Below, one piece after another: positions 36,120-48,179 of a stretch of 64,000 nt of DNA. Position 1 is the stretch's first letter, and each line of letters begins with the position of its first letter. The translations under genes were made by a program, and so were the position numbers. Under the pieces are notes generated by a model. That model was given only the letters and a program-made list of their open reading frames with translations, made no database searches and was not told where the DNA came from. The stretch is from Bos javanicus (lineage: Eukaryota; Chordata; Mammalia; Artiodactyla; Bovidae), in NCBI RefSeq assembly GCF_032452875.1, contig NC_083881.1, forward strand, positions 64,115,689-64,179,688, read 5' to 3'.

Positions 36120-36960
36120 AAAATTTAGTTTTCAGTTTGCCCTCTGATTAATGAACCTCAAGTCTACTCTTTTCACTGGACAGTCCTTTAATCATTGGGA
36201 GACACATTCCTACCCCAGTCTTTTCTCTTTCAGCCAAGCACAGCTAGTTCTTTTGACCACATATCAGGCAACATGGTTTCCAGCTTTTTCTACAGCCTAA
36301 TTGTCTTTCACTGGATTCATGATGATTTATATGTGTCTCTCTTTATCTTTATTGCCTCTCTTTATCTGGACACTATACTTTGTTAATACAACCTAAGATT
36401 TCATTGGCTTTTTTTTTTCGCAACACTGTTCAAACTCACCCATTTTGAGCTTGTTACAAATGAAATCCCCAGGTCTTTTTTCTCATGAATGGTTGCCAAG
36501 TCAGGCCTTTTATAACTATGCAAGCAGTATTTTTTTTTTTTAGCCAGAAGAATGGAGCTTCCTAATTTTTTCTTTTCAATCTCTTGTTTCTTTAGACTCC
36601 ATCCTGTTATTTCCCTGCCAAAATGCGATACTTTATAACCAGATGGTATGAGGCCTATAGATCTTGCTGCAATAGAAGAACCCTCTGGCATTCGGTTCAC
36701 CCAACTGGTCTTTTGGCTTACTCACGGGTCAGCTCTCATACTTGATTCCTAAATAATCTGGCTTTTATTCTTTGCTGATGCTTTGGTCATATGTTACATC
36801 ATTAATAAGTGGGCAGTCTTTCTAACTCATAGCTTGTGTGTGTGTGTGCATCAGATGATGAGCTTTGACCTGTGTTTCAGATCAGTCACCGTCAGCTTTG
36901 TGCCAGCTGTTCTAGATGAGCAGACACTGATCCCAGTAAGCTGACCCTCTGTCCCACATG
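36120..36960 (-). mobile_element. L3/CR1-type LINE fossil
   Basis: Resembles the reversed 3' half of an L3/CR1 element: 'tctggacactatact', 'aatacaacctaagatttcattggctttttt', 'caaactcacccattttgagcttgtt', 'atccccaggtctttttt', 'catgaatggttgccaagtcaggc'. Very old and interrupted by T-runs. Beyond about 36,560 the match is weaker. A short (TG) run lies at 36,834-36,848. Confidence 0.55.
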
Positions 36961-37450
36961 GCCAATGAAACAGTAGCATCTAGGTCAGCTCCAGAAGGAT
37001 TTATAATTATTCACATCTGGCCTGTGCTTTAAAGCAGAATTCTCAGAGCCCTAACTAACCATTACCCCAGAGCCAAACTGTCTAAGGAGCCTTTGATTCC
37101 TGATTCCTAGATGCCCCCTGGCCTCACCCCAATCCTTACTGGAACTAAAGCCTTCCTGATTCCCTTTTGAATCCCTTATCTGGTTCATAAAAGACTCTTT
37201 TCAAGGAGAAATACATCTGCTCCAGAATTTGGAAAGGCCTCCTTGATCTAATATTTGCACGCGACTTATTGTCTTAAGATGCTAATATCTAGAAACTTTC
37301 TCCTATACATCACCCCAGGTGCCCTGGTATAGACCCTTTGCATACAGACACTCCAAAGTGATCTAACATTCACCTTGTCCCTAAGACATGAAGATTTTGA
37401 CCGCTGACCTCTCCCGGATGGAGGCTAGCTCATCTGCTTTAATTCACCTC
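36961..37450. other. No recognisable gene or repeat
   Basis: Unique-looking sequence with nothing I can support. Confidence 0.4.
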
Positions 37451-37461
37451 CACCGCTTTCT

Positions 37462-37651
37462 CATTCAGCTGGTAAAGAATCCACTTGCAATGTGAGAGAC
37501 CTGGGTTCAATTCCTGGGTCGGGAAGATCCCCTGGAGAAGGGAAAGGCTACCCACTCCCAGTATTCTTGCCTGGAGAATTCCATGGACTGTATCCATATA
37601 TCGTTCATGGGATTGCAAGGAGTCAGACACTACTGAGCGCCTTTCACACTT
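37462..37651 (+). repeat. Bov-tA SINE
   Basis: Plus-strand copy: 'attcagctggtaaagaatccacttgcaatg', 'ggaagatcccctggagaaggg', 'attcttgcctggagaattcc'. The near-perfect duplication CACCGCT(T/C)TCT lies at 37451-37461 and 37652-37662. Confidence 0.92.
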
Positions 37652-37662
37652 CACCGCTCTCT

Positions 37663-39905
37663 TAGCCCCAATTCTGCCCTTCTAACAGCTTGAGCCTGCT
37701 TCTGCACCAGGAAATGTTAAGTACTTGAGCCTCTGGGAAAGTGCCAAGTATGATAACCAAAAAAAATGTGACACTGAGGGTGTGGTCACAAAATGGAGTT
37801 TCTTCTCTGACCCAAAGAAGAGAAGGTGGGTACCTTGTGTCAGGACTAGATACCAGCTGCCCTTTCATCCTGTCTCTTGTAATGCATGCATTCAAGACCC
37901 AACGCAGTCACCCTTAAAGAAGAAGGTCTGAAGTCTCAAACTCTCACTACAGTGTAGGACCCACACTTCAGACATTTGAAGGGCCTACCTGTTTGCTGGG
38001 ATTTATTTCCGTTTTCCCACAGGTCTCTATAATAGCTCATTGTCAGATTGTATCAACAGCAATAAAGAGAAGATATATTTGTGCTTCTGGCTCACATATT
38101 CTGTGTCCCTGAAGAAGAAATGCTGGCTTGAAGAGCAATGGTAAAGCAAAACCATCAGTGATGCTCTCATCACCTTTCTAAACTTGTTTTGTGTGATGCC
38201 TTTTTCGTCTTATTTTTAAAAGGGGAACCAGATGTTTTCCTAAGGGGAAGTTTTTAACACCTTTCTGAAAAATAAGGCCCTGGAATTGAGGGACCATACA
38301 CTCAGGATTTTCCAGGTTATGACCACAATAAAGTACTAATGGATGACATCATCTATAGGAGAGAGGTTTTCATGAATCAGTGCAGTAAATAGTGTATAAG
38401 AAGTAATTACTAAAGCTAACAGGAAAATTTCTAATTCCTAGATACTGAAACAATCTTCCTTACCAATCCAAAATTAGTAGATCACAAAATTAGAATATTT
38501 TTTCTTTAGATTTGCTAGCCAGTCTAAGATTAAAAACTGAAAAACCAAGCTTTGATGTGTGGGACTTTTTCAGGATGAAATAGAAAGTACCTGGAAGAGA
38601 ATCCAAACAGAACCATTTAACAAGAAGAAGCGCTGACATATCTGCTGAGGAACTATTCACCAGAAACTTTCGACCAGATCCAAGAATGTCAGTCCCCTGG
38701 CTCCTATGCTGATTATCTTGGGACAGAACACAAGTTTCAAAAGAAAAAAGTAAAACACGAGATAGCATTCAGAGAAACTCTGCCAACCCTGAGTTTGAAG
38801 ATATTAGCAAAAGTAGTCAGCATTTTTGTTTAATACAGACTGTTTAAAGGATTTAAGAGAAATATCGTTTATTTCAGAGTAAAAACAATTGAGAATGACA
38901 GAGAGTAAGGTCTTGGATGAGGGAAGAAGGGAATAAAATCAAGAATTCCTGGGAAAGGATGTAGACTGGCTCTTTTCCTGAGAGAGGAGGGAAGGTAAAA
39001 AAGACTTGACTAAGAGGCAGAGAGAGAGCACAGAGAAAGGGAAGGTGAGAGGGTTAATGGTTCACTCAAGGCCTGGATGTTTGCAGTAGAGCAAGGAGGG
39101 CGGGAAGCTACCTTTTCCCCTCCCTAGACTAAAATCTGCTCTGCTCCCTCCTGTATTGCCTGCCGCTTAGCACAGTGAGTGGCACATTACTGAGTCTCAG
39201 TTAGCTTTCATTGAATGAAATGAATAAAAGAGTGTGGGCATTAGGCAGTTAGAAGAGTGGGGCATGCTGGAAAAAGTTATGTTAGGAATCAACCAAAAAT
39301 GAATAAAGGGGTTGCTAATCTGAGGTTGGGTGGTATGCATTTGAATCGAATCTGCATTTCTCTGAAGTTCAGAAGCAAGAACAGAAAAGCAGACAGGAAC
39401 TAGTGTGACCAAGAGAGTGAAATGGAGAGAGGATAAGAGGACCCAGTGTGTGTGTGAAGGCTCTGAAGGCCAGGCTGGAAATGGGGTCAAAGGCCGACAG
39501 AGAGACTGAAAGCAGCAATAGATTGCCAAGGTCATGAGATTACAAATACTTCTGCATTCTTTAGGCAAAGAGACTCTTCATAACATATAGCTTTGTAACA
39601 GGCTAAGGGTCCAACTCAAATTTTTACTTTAAATCCTGTGAATATTCAGACAAGAATTGTGTCATATAGCCCAAATTCTTGTAGCCCAGTTTGTTAAAGT
39701 AAATGAATAAAAAAGGGAGGAGAGAAAGGAGGACATCATTGGCATCTATTATGTCTATTAAAATTATGAGCTATTCATATTTCATGTGTCTATCAATGTA
39801 TATAAAATTTGGATGTGTGTTTAATAATACAAATATTAAACAATATTTTATAGAATATTGTATTTAATAATACAAATAATACAAACAGTAGGGAAGGGGG
39901 CAGGA
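37663..39905. other. Mostly unassigned
   Basis: No exon or RNA gene supported. About 39,090-39,235 ends like an L2 or MIR tail ('cttagcacagtgagtggcac', 'ttcattgaatgaaatgaataaa'). The minus frames at 38768-38490 and 39568-39197 have no recognisable motif. Confidence 0.35.
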
Positions 39906-40440
39906 CACCTTTGAAAGAATGACATAGCTGGAGGACATGACATAAACTGATTTAGGATCAAATGAGTCCAAGATGGCAGACTTCTACCAGACCTTGAGCC
40001 TCAGTAACACATCAGCAAGCTAAACGACACACCCACAGGCACCATGACAGTTCCAGGGCTAACCATCAAGACAAAAAAGTGGGCGGTGGCCCAATTCCTG
40101 GACATCTCCACCCCTTCCCCAAAATAGTTGAAATAATTCTCTCCGTCATCAGCCTATGAAGTTACCCAGCCCATAAAAGCTAACTACATCACATTTCGAG
40201 GCCACTCTCATCTTCTGAGATGGTCTACATCCTGTCGGTGGAGTGTGTTTCTCTCTAAATAAATCCGCTTCTTACCTGTCACTTTGTCTCTCACTGAATT
40301 CTTTCTGCGACAAGACATCAAGAACCTGAGCTTCATTAAGTCCTGAAATGAGGTGTGTGATCTCAGTTAGAAGGCTGTGGGTTTTGACTGGATTTGAGTC
40401 TGGCACGTGGGTTCAAGTCCCACTCTGAGGTGAATGGTTC
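39906..40440 (+). mobile_element. Endogenous retroviral solo LTR
   Basis: ERV-type LTR with U3-like sequence ('gagtccaagatggcagacttc', 'acacacccacaggcaccatgac'), a TATA-like CCCATAAAAGC at 40,170-40,180, and AATAAA at 40,258-40,263. An R/U5-like part follows ('ctgtcactttgtctctcac', 'ttctttctgcgacaagac'). No internal retroviral genes flank it. Outer ends are approximate, since I could not find a target duplication. Confidence 0.65.
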
Positions 40441-42552
40441 CACATATAAACATTCCATCATAAACCTTCTGAGATATTTTCTGCAATATTGTGGTTGACA
40501 GCTGTAATTGGAAAATCTGTCAGTTCACTGAGTTCTGTTCTATCTTCTGTGTGGTAGGATGGGACCAAGAGCAAGTAGATACTGAAGTTGAAGACCCAAG
40601 GGACAGGCTGGATGTGTGAAGCTACTGAGGGCAGAGTACCAGAACAAAACTTCTAGGTATAGGCATCTTGTTCAGAGCCCACTTACTAAAGGAAAAGGCC
40701 TAGAAATGATACCATTTCACCAGGATCAAAGACTGATCAGAGGGACAAATTGGCAGGTACCATATAGAAAGTAAAAATCCAAAATTACTGTGTATTTGCC
40801 TCTTTGGAAGGCCCCAGAATCAAACCCTTTGCTCAAACCCATCAGTTGTTTAATTTCTCTGCCTTCAGTATCAAACATATTTTCCTTTCTAGGACTTTCT
40901 ATTTAAAAGATGAATCTTTGGAATTAATTTTATCGTCTCTTCCTTGAAATATTATGTTTCTTTTAATTTTGTTTGTTTTCAATTTTGTTCATGTCTCTCT
41001 CTTTTTGGTTTTGCAAATATATATACTCATATACTTAGGAATCTCAGGTTGGAAATTCTTCACTTATGGAATATCAATGCAAAGGTACATTAGAAGCCTA
41101 ATTAAAAGAAACAATGACTCATTGTTAGATAGGAGTGAGGTGGGAGAAGAGAATGAAAGGAACTTCCATTCTCCTCCAGATTTCCTAAATCTTAAAAATG
41201 TAGTGTTTCAAGGGAATCCATTGTTCATTTAAAAGGAAAACAAAAACTCTACACTTGTTTTTCTGTTGGGTCTATAAATCAGTAAATATTAAGATGGAGA
41301 CAAAATAAATACCTCTTTGCAATTGATCATCTACTTTAGTCATACAAGTCCTTAAATTTGATGGTACTGCAAATTTATACTTCCAAAAATAGTATGTCTC
41401 AAGTATTCTTTCTAAATTCCAAAGTGCTTGCTATGAAATTATTTCTCTTCTAGTCAACGCTGAATCACAGAGAAGATCATTTAAAAGAGCTTGTGTGAAG
41501 TGTGGAACCAACATTGTACAAAATCTGTATTGGGCTCCCTCATGTTCTTGGTAAAAAGCAAATTATAATACAACTTTAGTGTGTGGCAATTTTTATTTGA
41601 ACAAAGCCATCTCAAAATCACAGCACTGTAGCAATTGTTTTCCCTTCACGTCCTTGAGATATATTGTTTAAAATTTTTGCTTTTATCACAGGATATAAAA
41701 CCCCTTAGAAACAGTTTGAAATTGAATACAGATCTCTGGCCCTGAGACTACAGATATTTTTCTCCCTTGCTTAGTTATCCAACTAGTTTAAAATCTTATT
41801 CTCTTTGATCATTGACAGGAATGCCGGCTTGGCACAGTCTCTTTAGCTCCAAACTTGTCATTATTATTTTATTTTTTTGCAAACTCCCAAGTATGAATTT
41901 CAGCAAGTTAACAAAGTTTAATTCTCCCCTTTAGCCCTAAATATCAGCTGATGCATTCAAGGTATGACATGTCATCTCTTTTCCATCTTTTTACATCCCA
42001 TAGATTTTCAATTAGCCATTTTGGAGTCTAGCCACATTTGCTAGGAAATAACTGTCTAAATGTGTCCTCTGCTAACATATTTCTGATGGGATTCCCCTGG
42101 CAAAGGTGGATGGGATTTTTAAAATTGGACCATACCAGAAACAGAATTGTTTTTGGTAATTGCTGACGAGTTTCCTGGCGAGCATACGTGGAGCTGCGGT
42201 GACAATTCCATTGAGCAGCATGGATGGCAGAAAAGGGTGAGAGAAGGCACCTGCAAAACAGCTGTCTACTCCCAGCGAGGCTGAGTTCAGCCTTGGTTTC
42301 CTCTCCCCAGTGCTTTCTCCCTGCGTAAATGTTTGGTATCTTCTTACTTTCTGCCAAAAATACTAAGCCCAATTTGAAAGGAAAAGAAAAACTTAAAACT
42401 TCCCCAAATGGTGTTACAGGGTGTAATAAAATTTTCTTTCTTCCTTACAAATCTACTTGACTGTGACAAAGACTATCTTCAAATAAAAGCCACTGAATCC
42501 AATATCCACTCATCTTAAAATAATTAATAATACTATAAAGACTATAAATAAG
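40441..42552. other. No recognisable gene or repeat
   Basis: Over 2 kb of AT-rich sequence. The frames at 40954-41232 (+) and 42372-42028 (-) show no recognisable domain or splice context. Confidence 0.4.
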
Positions 42553-42945
42553 ACTATAAAGAAAGCTGAGCGCCAAAGAATTGATGCTTTTGAACTGTAG
42601 TGTTGAAGAAGACCCTTGGACTACAAGGAAATCTAACCAGTCCATCCTTAAGGAAATCAGTCCTGAATATTCATTGGAAGGACTCATGCTGAAGCTGAAA
42701 CTCCAATACTTTGGCCACCTGATGCGAAGAACTGACTCACTGGAAAAAACCCTGATGCTGGGAAAGATTGAAGGTGGGAGGAGAAGGGGACGACAGACGA
42801 TGGGATGGTTGGATGGCATCACCGACTCTATGGACATGAGTTTGAGTAAGCTCCGGGAGTTGGTGATGGACAGGGAGGCCTGGTGTGCTGCAGTCCATGG
42901 GATAGCAAAGAGTCGGACATGACTGAGTGACTGAACTGAACTGAA
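42553..42945 (+). mobile_element. BovB LINE 3' fragment
   Basis: Plus-strand copy from 'actataaagaaagctgagcgcc' to the ACTGAACTGAACTGAA tail. Frame 42581-42922 carries the LKLQYFGHLMRRTDSLEK and GMTSLDGIT-like C-terminal zone (here GWLDGITDSMDMS). A deletion of about 11 bp relative to other copies lies near 42,613. Confidence 0.93.
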
Positions 42946-43055
42946 TATTTACTGAGCTATTAGTAAGTGCCAGGCACAGTGCTTTATTTCATTTAATGCT
43001 CCCAGAAATTCTAAGGAGATATTCATTGCCCTGTTTATGAAATGAAGAAACAGAT
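42946..43055 (+). repeat. MIR SINE fossil
   Basis: Tail-type MIR: 'tatttactgagctattagtaagtgccaggcac', 'tcatttaatgctcccagaaattc', 'tatgaaatgaagaaacag'. It directly follows the BovB. Confidence 0.7.
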
Positions 43056-43752
43056 ATAATGGAACCTTGATCATGAGCATTTATCTGCCTGTACTAGTAA
43101 TTTTAGACCTTTTGCTGGAAGGACTCTGAGAATCCAAGTGCACATGTGTATTTTTTCACCCATTAATACCTACAAATATAATCAAAATGGAGGCAGGGGC
43201 CACAAGATGAGTTACAGTACTTTCAAACTTTTAAAAAAGCATCTTCAGTAATTCTGCTTATACTTAATATACCCCAGAGAAACTCTTGCACACATGCAAA
43301 AAGAGATATGTATGAGAATGCTCATTTATATAGCAGTTAAAATGAATAAACCAGATTTTCATGTATTAACATGGATAGATCTTAAAAACAATGTTGTTTA
43401 GGAAAAGAAAGGCTATAGAATGATATGAATTTACATACCATTTATGTTAAAAATCTGTTTAGTAAAACTTACATTTGGAAGAAAAAAACAAAATATGTTA
43501 TTTGGAAGTAAGCATTTTTGTAGTAAAAGGATAAAGAATGTGAACCAGAAAAGTAGAACTTTCAGGATAACAGTTACCTTGGGTGAGGGGTTGGTACAAA
43601 GTAGAGTTCAACTCTATAGTGTCTCATTCCTTTTGCTTTAGAAAATGATACAAATGTGAGGAAATGGTAACATTTGTTCTATCAGGAGCTACATGAGTTT
43701 GTTACCTTATTTTCTGAAAATTCTTTGTATTTTAAAAATAATTCCAGCAGAT
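43056..43752. other. No clear gene; possible old L1 trace
   Basis: About 43,260-43,450 ('cccagagaaactcttgcacacatgc', 'acatggatagatcttaaaaac') looks like an old L1 3' region on the plus strand. No exon supported. Confidence 0.4.
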
Positions 43753-43972
43753 AGATAGCTAGTGTGATGCTGCTGTATGACACAGGGAGCTCAGCTCAGT
43801 GCTCTGTCATTACCTAGATGGGTAGGTTAGGGGCAGGAGGAACACTCAAGACGGAGGGGATATATGTATACATATAGCTGTTGTTGTACAGCGGAAACTA
43901 ACACAACCCTGTAAAGCAATTATACTCCAATTTTTAAAAATTCAAAAATTTCATCTTAAAAAAAACATAAAT
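43753..43972 (+). mobile_element. Ruminant L1 3'-end fragment
   Basis: L1 3' UTR: 'gacacagggagctcagctcagtgctctgt', 'atatatgtatacatatagctg', 'gttgtacagcggaaactaacacaac', 'caattatactcc' and an A-rich end. Confidence 0.85.
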
Positions 43973-45884
43973 AGGTATATTCATGCTGGAAAAAGGCAGG
44001 GATCACCATATAGAACATTACCTCTGTAACACATTTTTCAGAAGCAGATTTAACTAGATGCCCAGTTTATTCAAAAGTGACTCAGTATACCATCCATAGA
44101 ACAGCTAGCTTTGAGTCATATCAATTCAGCGCAACCTCTAAACTAAACTAGTTATAAAACATATTCTTCAGTCATTTCATTAAGGTGAATTTCTTTATGT
44201 GGTTTTATATTAGCTGCAAACCACAAAGATCCAGGCCCCAAGACCCCTGCAATATTATCAAGGCCAACAAAAAGAACAGTTGTCTGGGGACTGTTATAAG
44301 CCACATGCTTCTGATCACAGACTCCTCCTTACGGTCGTCATTATTACCTGGACTGTACATCCCCAAATCTGATTTCCTGAGCTCCCCTCCTCCTCTCCCT
44401 TTCTTCATCTCTCAGAGCGCAGGGTTTCACTGTGAAGGAAAACACTCCTGATCGCTGTCTAATTAGGCCACATGGTTTCCTCAGTGAGCGTTCTTCATTA
44501 CATTATTTGGTATAAGGTTCTGGGTCATAGCTAAAAATATTTCAGCTTGAAAACTAATCTAGTCTCTTGTTTGCTTTTGTTTGGTATCTTTTCACTTTCT
44601 AGATAATAATGTAGTTGAAGAATGCTATACTCAACATTACTTAAAGTGCCATTCACTTGTTAACATTATATTTTGTAAGTGAGAAAAACATTCTTTGTGT
44701 ACATTTGCAAATAATTCCTTCCAGTTATATAACTAGCAATCAGTACCAGTTTGTGGGCATATGTTCATACACATTTTTTCTTTTTATACCTGCCTTGTTT
44801 CAAAAAGGATAAAAGCTGGGTTACAGGTACACATAACACCAGAAAAATTAGATCCAAATTCAGTGAAGAAGTGGAAACAGAGGATTTAAATCAGAAGTGA
44901 GTTAAGTATGTAAAGTGTATCCTGTTCAAACACAGACTGGAAGGATGCCACATACATGGCTCCAAGCTTCCTCAGGGCCAAGCAAAATACTTTCAGTTCC
45001 CACAACTGGATATCCAGAAGACATAACAAATGGGTATAATAAACAAGGGAAACATGACTATTCCAGGTGCTAAAACTGAAGAAAAACATTTTCCAGAGAT
45101 TGTCAGTAAGTGTAAACATAGCAACAAATTTCATGGTGCTTTCTTATAAATCCCTTAATATAGGCCCAAAGCATGATACCAAAGTAAGTTCATTAAGTAA
45201 TTGGAGGGAAGAAAAGGAACTATGGCATGGGACTGGAGGATGGGAAGGTAGGAAGCTGGTAGTCTAGGCACAATTCAGGGGCTATAGCAATGCAACCGAT
45301 GGTCTTGACATGAGGCTTATCACCAAGATGATCGTATAATTCATTGCCTAACCCAGAACCCTTCAAGAGTGAAAGGTGGTACTATTAATTAAGCTCACAC
45401 ACAGGTAGCAGCCAGGAGTGTCCTGAGCCAACTGGGATATACAATTACACTAAGTCCTCGTCTATCATCCACTGACATCCTGCTCCCACTGCAGCCCACC
45501 ACTATGGACCTAGTCAGCCAAACTAATTCTGTCCAACATGGAGTCTAACCAGCTTGAGTCATAGAGGACTCAGGGATTATGGTCCAGGTCACCAGCACGC
45601 AGTCAGCTTGCTTAAGAGTCAGCCAAACGGGGAAGATAATCAAGAAAGACTGAAGTAAGCAATGGATGATGGTGACCTGAGAATTCAGTCTCCAACAAGT
45701 AAAGGTTAAAGGAAATGGCATATTTGGATAATGCGTAGAAGGGAGAATGAATCAGGTTTCAGGTAACTGAATAGATACCACGAAAAGGAAAGAGATACAG
45801 TCCTTTCTGAAGGGCCCAACAAGAGATCTACCAGAAGAAAACTGCTTGAAGTTGGAATGTTGTCATGATGGCTGAAGCATGTAA
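43973..45884. other. No recognisable gene or repeat
   Basis: Unique-looking sequence; no supported exon or repeat. Confidence 0.4.
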
Positions 45885-46022
45885 GCTATAGTTCTCAAAC
45901 ATGTGATATGAACTATCTGGGGAGCTTGTTAAGAAGTAGATTCCAGGACCCCCCAGGAATCTAGCTTAGTAAGCATCCCAGATGATTCTAGCAATGATGG
46001 TTCTGACCATCAGAGACTTTGA
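45885..46022 (+). repeat. MER5A-type DNA transposon fossil
   Basis: 'tagttctcaaacatgtgatatgaac', 'ctggggagcttgttaagaagtagattcc' and 'cagatgattctagcaatgatggttc' follow the MER5A (hAT-Charlie) consensus. Non-autonomous with no coding capacity. Confidence 0.75.
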
Positions 46023-46374
46023 GAAATACCACCACAAAAACATTGAACAGTCCTTTGGGGAGTCTAGCCTTCCCACAAGGAAGGGTATCTTGGGTGGGAT
46101 CTGGGGACAATACAGTGCCAGTTCCCCTGTGCAAGGTCAGGCGTAAGAGGCAGAGCAGTGGGACAGGTGGATCACAACCACTCAGCCTTCAGCCACCTGA
46201 AGGACTTTCCCAGTGAGAGGCCTAGGTTCTCAGCTTGGAAGAGAAAAGGCCCTCTCTTTCTGGATTCTCTATATGGTCCTAACAATTAAGAGAACCACCC
46301 AACCTGGGACACAGATGACCTCAGTTTTAAAATCGTAACTGGAATATCTCCCACTCTAGTGAGTTTCCCCTTAC

Positions 46375-46930
46375 CTGGTAATAGGAGCTAACACTTACTG
46401 ATGATTTACTGTGTGCCAAGCCCAAGTACTGTATCTGCATTTACTCATTTAATCCTGAGAACAACACAGTGGGGTTCAGTTCAGTTCAGTTCGGTTCAGT
46501 CACTCAGTCATGTCTGACTCTTTGTGATCCCATGGACTGCAGCATGCCAGGCCTCCCTGTCCATCACCAACTCCCGGAGTTTTCTCAAACTCATGTCCAT
46601 CAAGTTGGTGACGCCATCCAACCATCTCATCCTCTGTTGTCCCCTTCTCCTCCCGCCTTCAATCTTTCCCAGCATCAGGGTGCTTTCCAAGGAGTCAGTT
46701 CTTCACATCAGGTGGCCAAAGTATTGGAGTTTCAGCTTCAGCATGAGTCCTTCCAATGAATATTCAGGACTGATTTCCTTTAGGATGGACTGGCTGGATC
46801 TCCTTGCAGTCCAAGGGACTCTTAGAGAACAACACAGTGGGGTAGGTACTATTTTCACTGTTTGATGGTGGGTACGTTAGCAGGGCCACTGTGAAGCACA
46901 TCTACAGGGCAGTGTGCACAGTGTGGTCTA
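46375..46930 (+). repeat. MIR fossil split by BovB
   Basis: The left part has 'acttactgatgatttactgtgtgccaagccc' and 'actcatttaatcctgagaacaacac'. The right part (from 46,825) has 'ggtaggtactattttcactg'. These are one MIR interrupted by the BovB at 46,476-46,824. Confidence 0.75.
46476..46824 (-). mobile_element. BovB LINE 3' fragment
   Basis: Minus-strand, 349 bp, starting with TTCAGTTCAGTTCGGTTCAG. A perfect 19-bp duplication GAGAACAACACAGTGGGGT lies at 46457-46475 and 46825-46843, which sets both ends exactly. The frames 46690-46508 (-) and 46524-46865 (+) are translations of this copy. Confidence 0.95.
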
Positions 46931-47570
46931 TGTTCCTGGCACTCTCTTAACAGCCTCACACACTGGGCCCCACATGGTGGGTCATAGACGTTCGGTAAGC
47001 AGCTAGAACCAAGGCTCTAAAATCTCATTGATGAATAAAAGAAGGGAACTGTCTAAGAAGACATTTCTGTGACCCTACCAGGAAGAAACTGAACCAACTT
47101 GGGAATCAATATATGTATTCACAAAAGGACAGGTGAGAGTGAGGAGGCAGGAAGTGGCATATTCCAGTGAATCAACTGTGTCAACTAAGAATCTCCAAGT
47201 CTTCCTGGGTGAGGTCCCAAGACTGCCTCCCCAAGCCATATTAAATGATGATGGAGAACAAAGCGCCCAGGATCCCCTTCCTGGTTGCATTTTTTCCCCA
47301 GTAAAACGATGCTAAAGCTGAGCTTCTTCCCTCCAATGTCCTGTCCAGTGCTCCTACATGCTTTTATCACTCTTTGGGTCCTTGTATTAAGAGCGATTTT
47401 CTATGTGTCTGTTTCCTTGCCAAGTTTACAAGCTTCCCGAAAGCAGGGACAATGCTTTAACCGTGTTTGTATCTCCCACTGCCCAGGGAAGGCATGCCAT
47501 GTGTGCATGGCTAGGCATCCTTGATTGCTTCCTTCCTCTCTTCCTCATGTGTCAGGAAATAAGCTACTTT
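46931..47570. other. No recognisable gene or repeat
   Basis: Unique-looking sequence. Overlapping short frames on both strands near 47,075-47,520 lack splice signals or recognisable domains. 'tgtattaagagcgattttcta...cttcccgaaagcagggacaatg' near 47,380-47,460 may be an L2 trace. Confidence 0.35.
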
Positions 47571-47624
47571 CTGACTTCAGAGTTCAGTGGAAAAGACCTG
47601 ACTTCAGAGTTTAGTGGAAAAGAC
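47571..47624. repeat. 27-bp tandem duplication
   Basis: Two adjacent 27-bp units at 47571-47597 and 47598-47624, starting CTGACTTCAGAGTT and ending GTGGAAAAGAC, differ at a single base. A recent local duplication. Confidence 0.9.
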
Positions 47625-47944
47625 CTACAAATAATAATGAGTGCTTTACACAGAAAGTTATAGATGTAAGGGTTGCTGTGGAGCCAGAGAAGATGTGCTC
47701 AGCTTAGCCTGTAAGGACCAGTGATGGTTGATATATTGTGCCAGATGGAGAGAAGGGAGGGGGTGTTCTAGGCAGAATAGATAGCAAGTGCAGAGAAAAG
47801 TAGACGCTCAAGTGTCAGAGAGACAGAGAAGGAGCCGAGGGAGAAAGGAAAAAGGTTTTGTGCGAGCAGCTTTGTGTGGCTAAAGAAATTTTCACTTTGT
47901 GTCACCAATGGAGGGGGCTGGCGTAGAGGTGGGGGAAGGTTAGG

Positions 47945-48130
47945 AGCTCTGGAGCTGGACAGCCTGCACGGTCCAAATTTCAGCTCTGCCATTTATCAGC
48001 TATGTAACTTTGGGCTAATGACTTAAATCCTCATTTGTTAATGGTATATTAATAGCACCTACCTTTTGGGACTCTTGTAATTAAATGGCCTAATACTTAT
48101 AAAACACTTAAAACAGTGCCTGTCATGTAA
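47945..48130 (+). repeat. MIR SINE fossil
   Basis: Good MIR: 'gctctggagctggacagcctg', 'cagctctgccatttatcagctatgtaactttggg', 'aatagcacctacctttt' and 'acagtgcctgtcatgtaat'. Confidence 0.82.
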
Positions 48131-48179
48131 TATGTATTCAATATAGAGTAGTTATTATTGTTATCTCACTGCTCTCTCT

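Noticed and set aside
46365..46380. Minus-strand donor CCAG|GTAAGG at 46,375
   Set aside because: Lies at the edge of a MIR, with no open segment or acceptor on the minus strand to pair with it.
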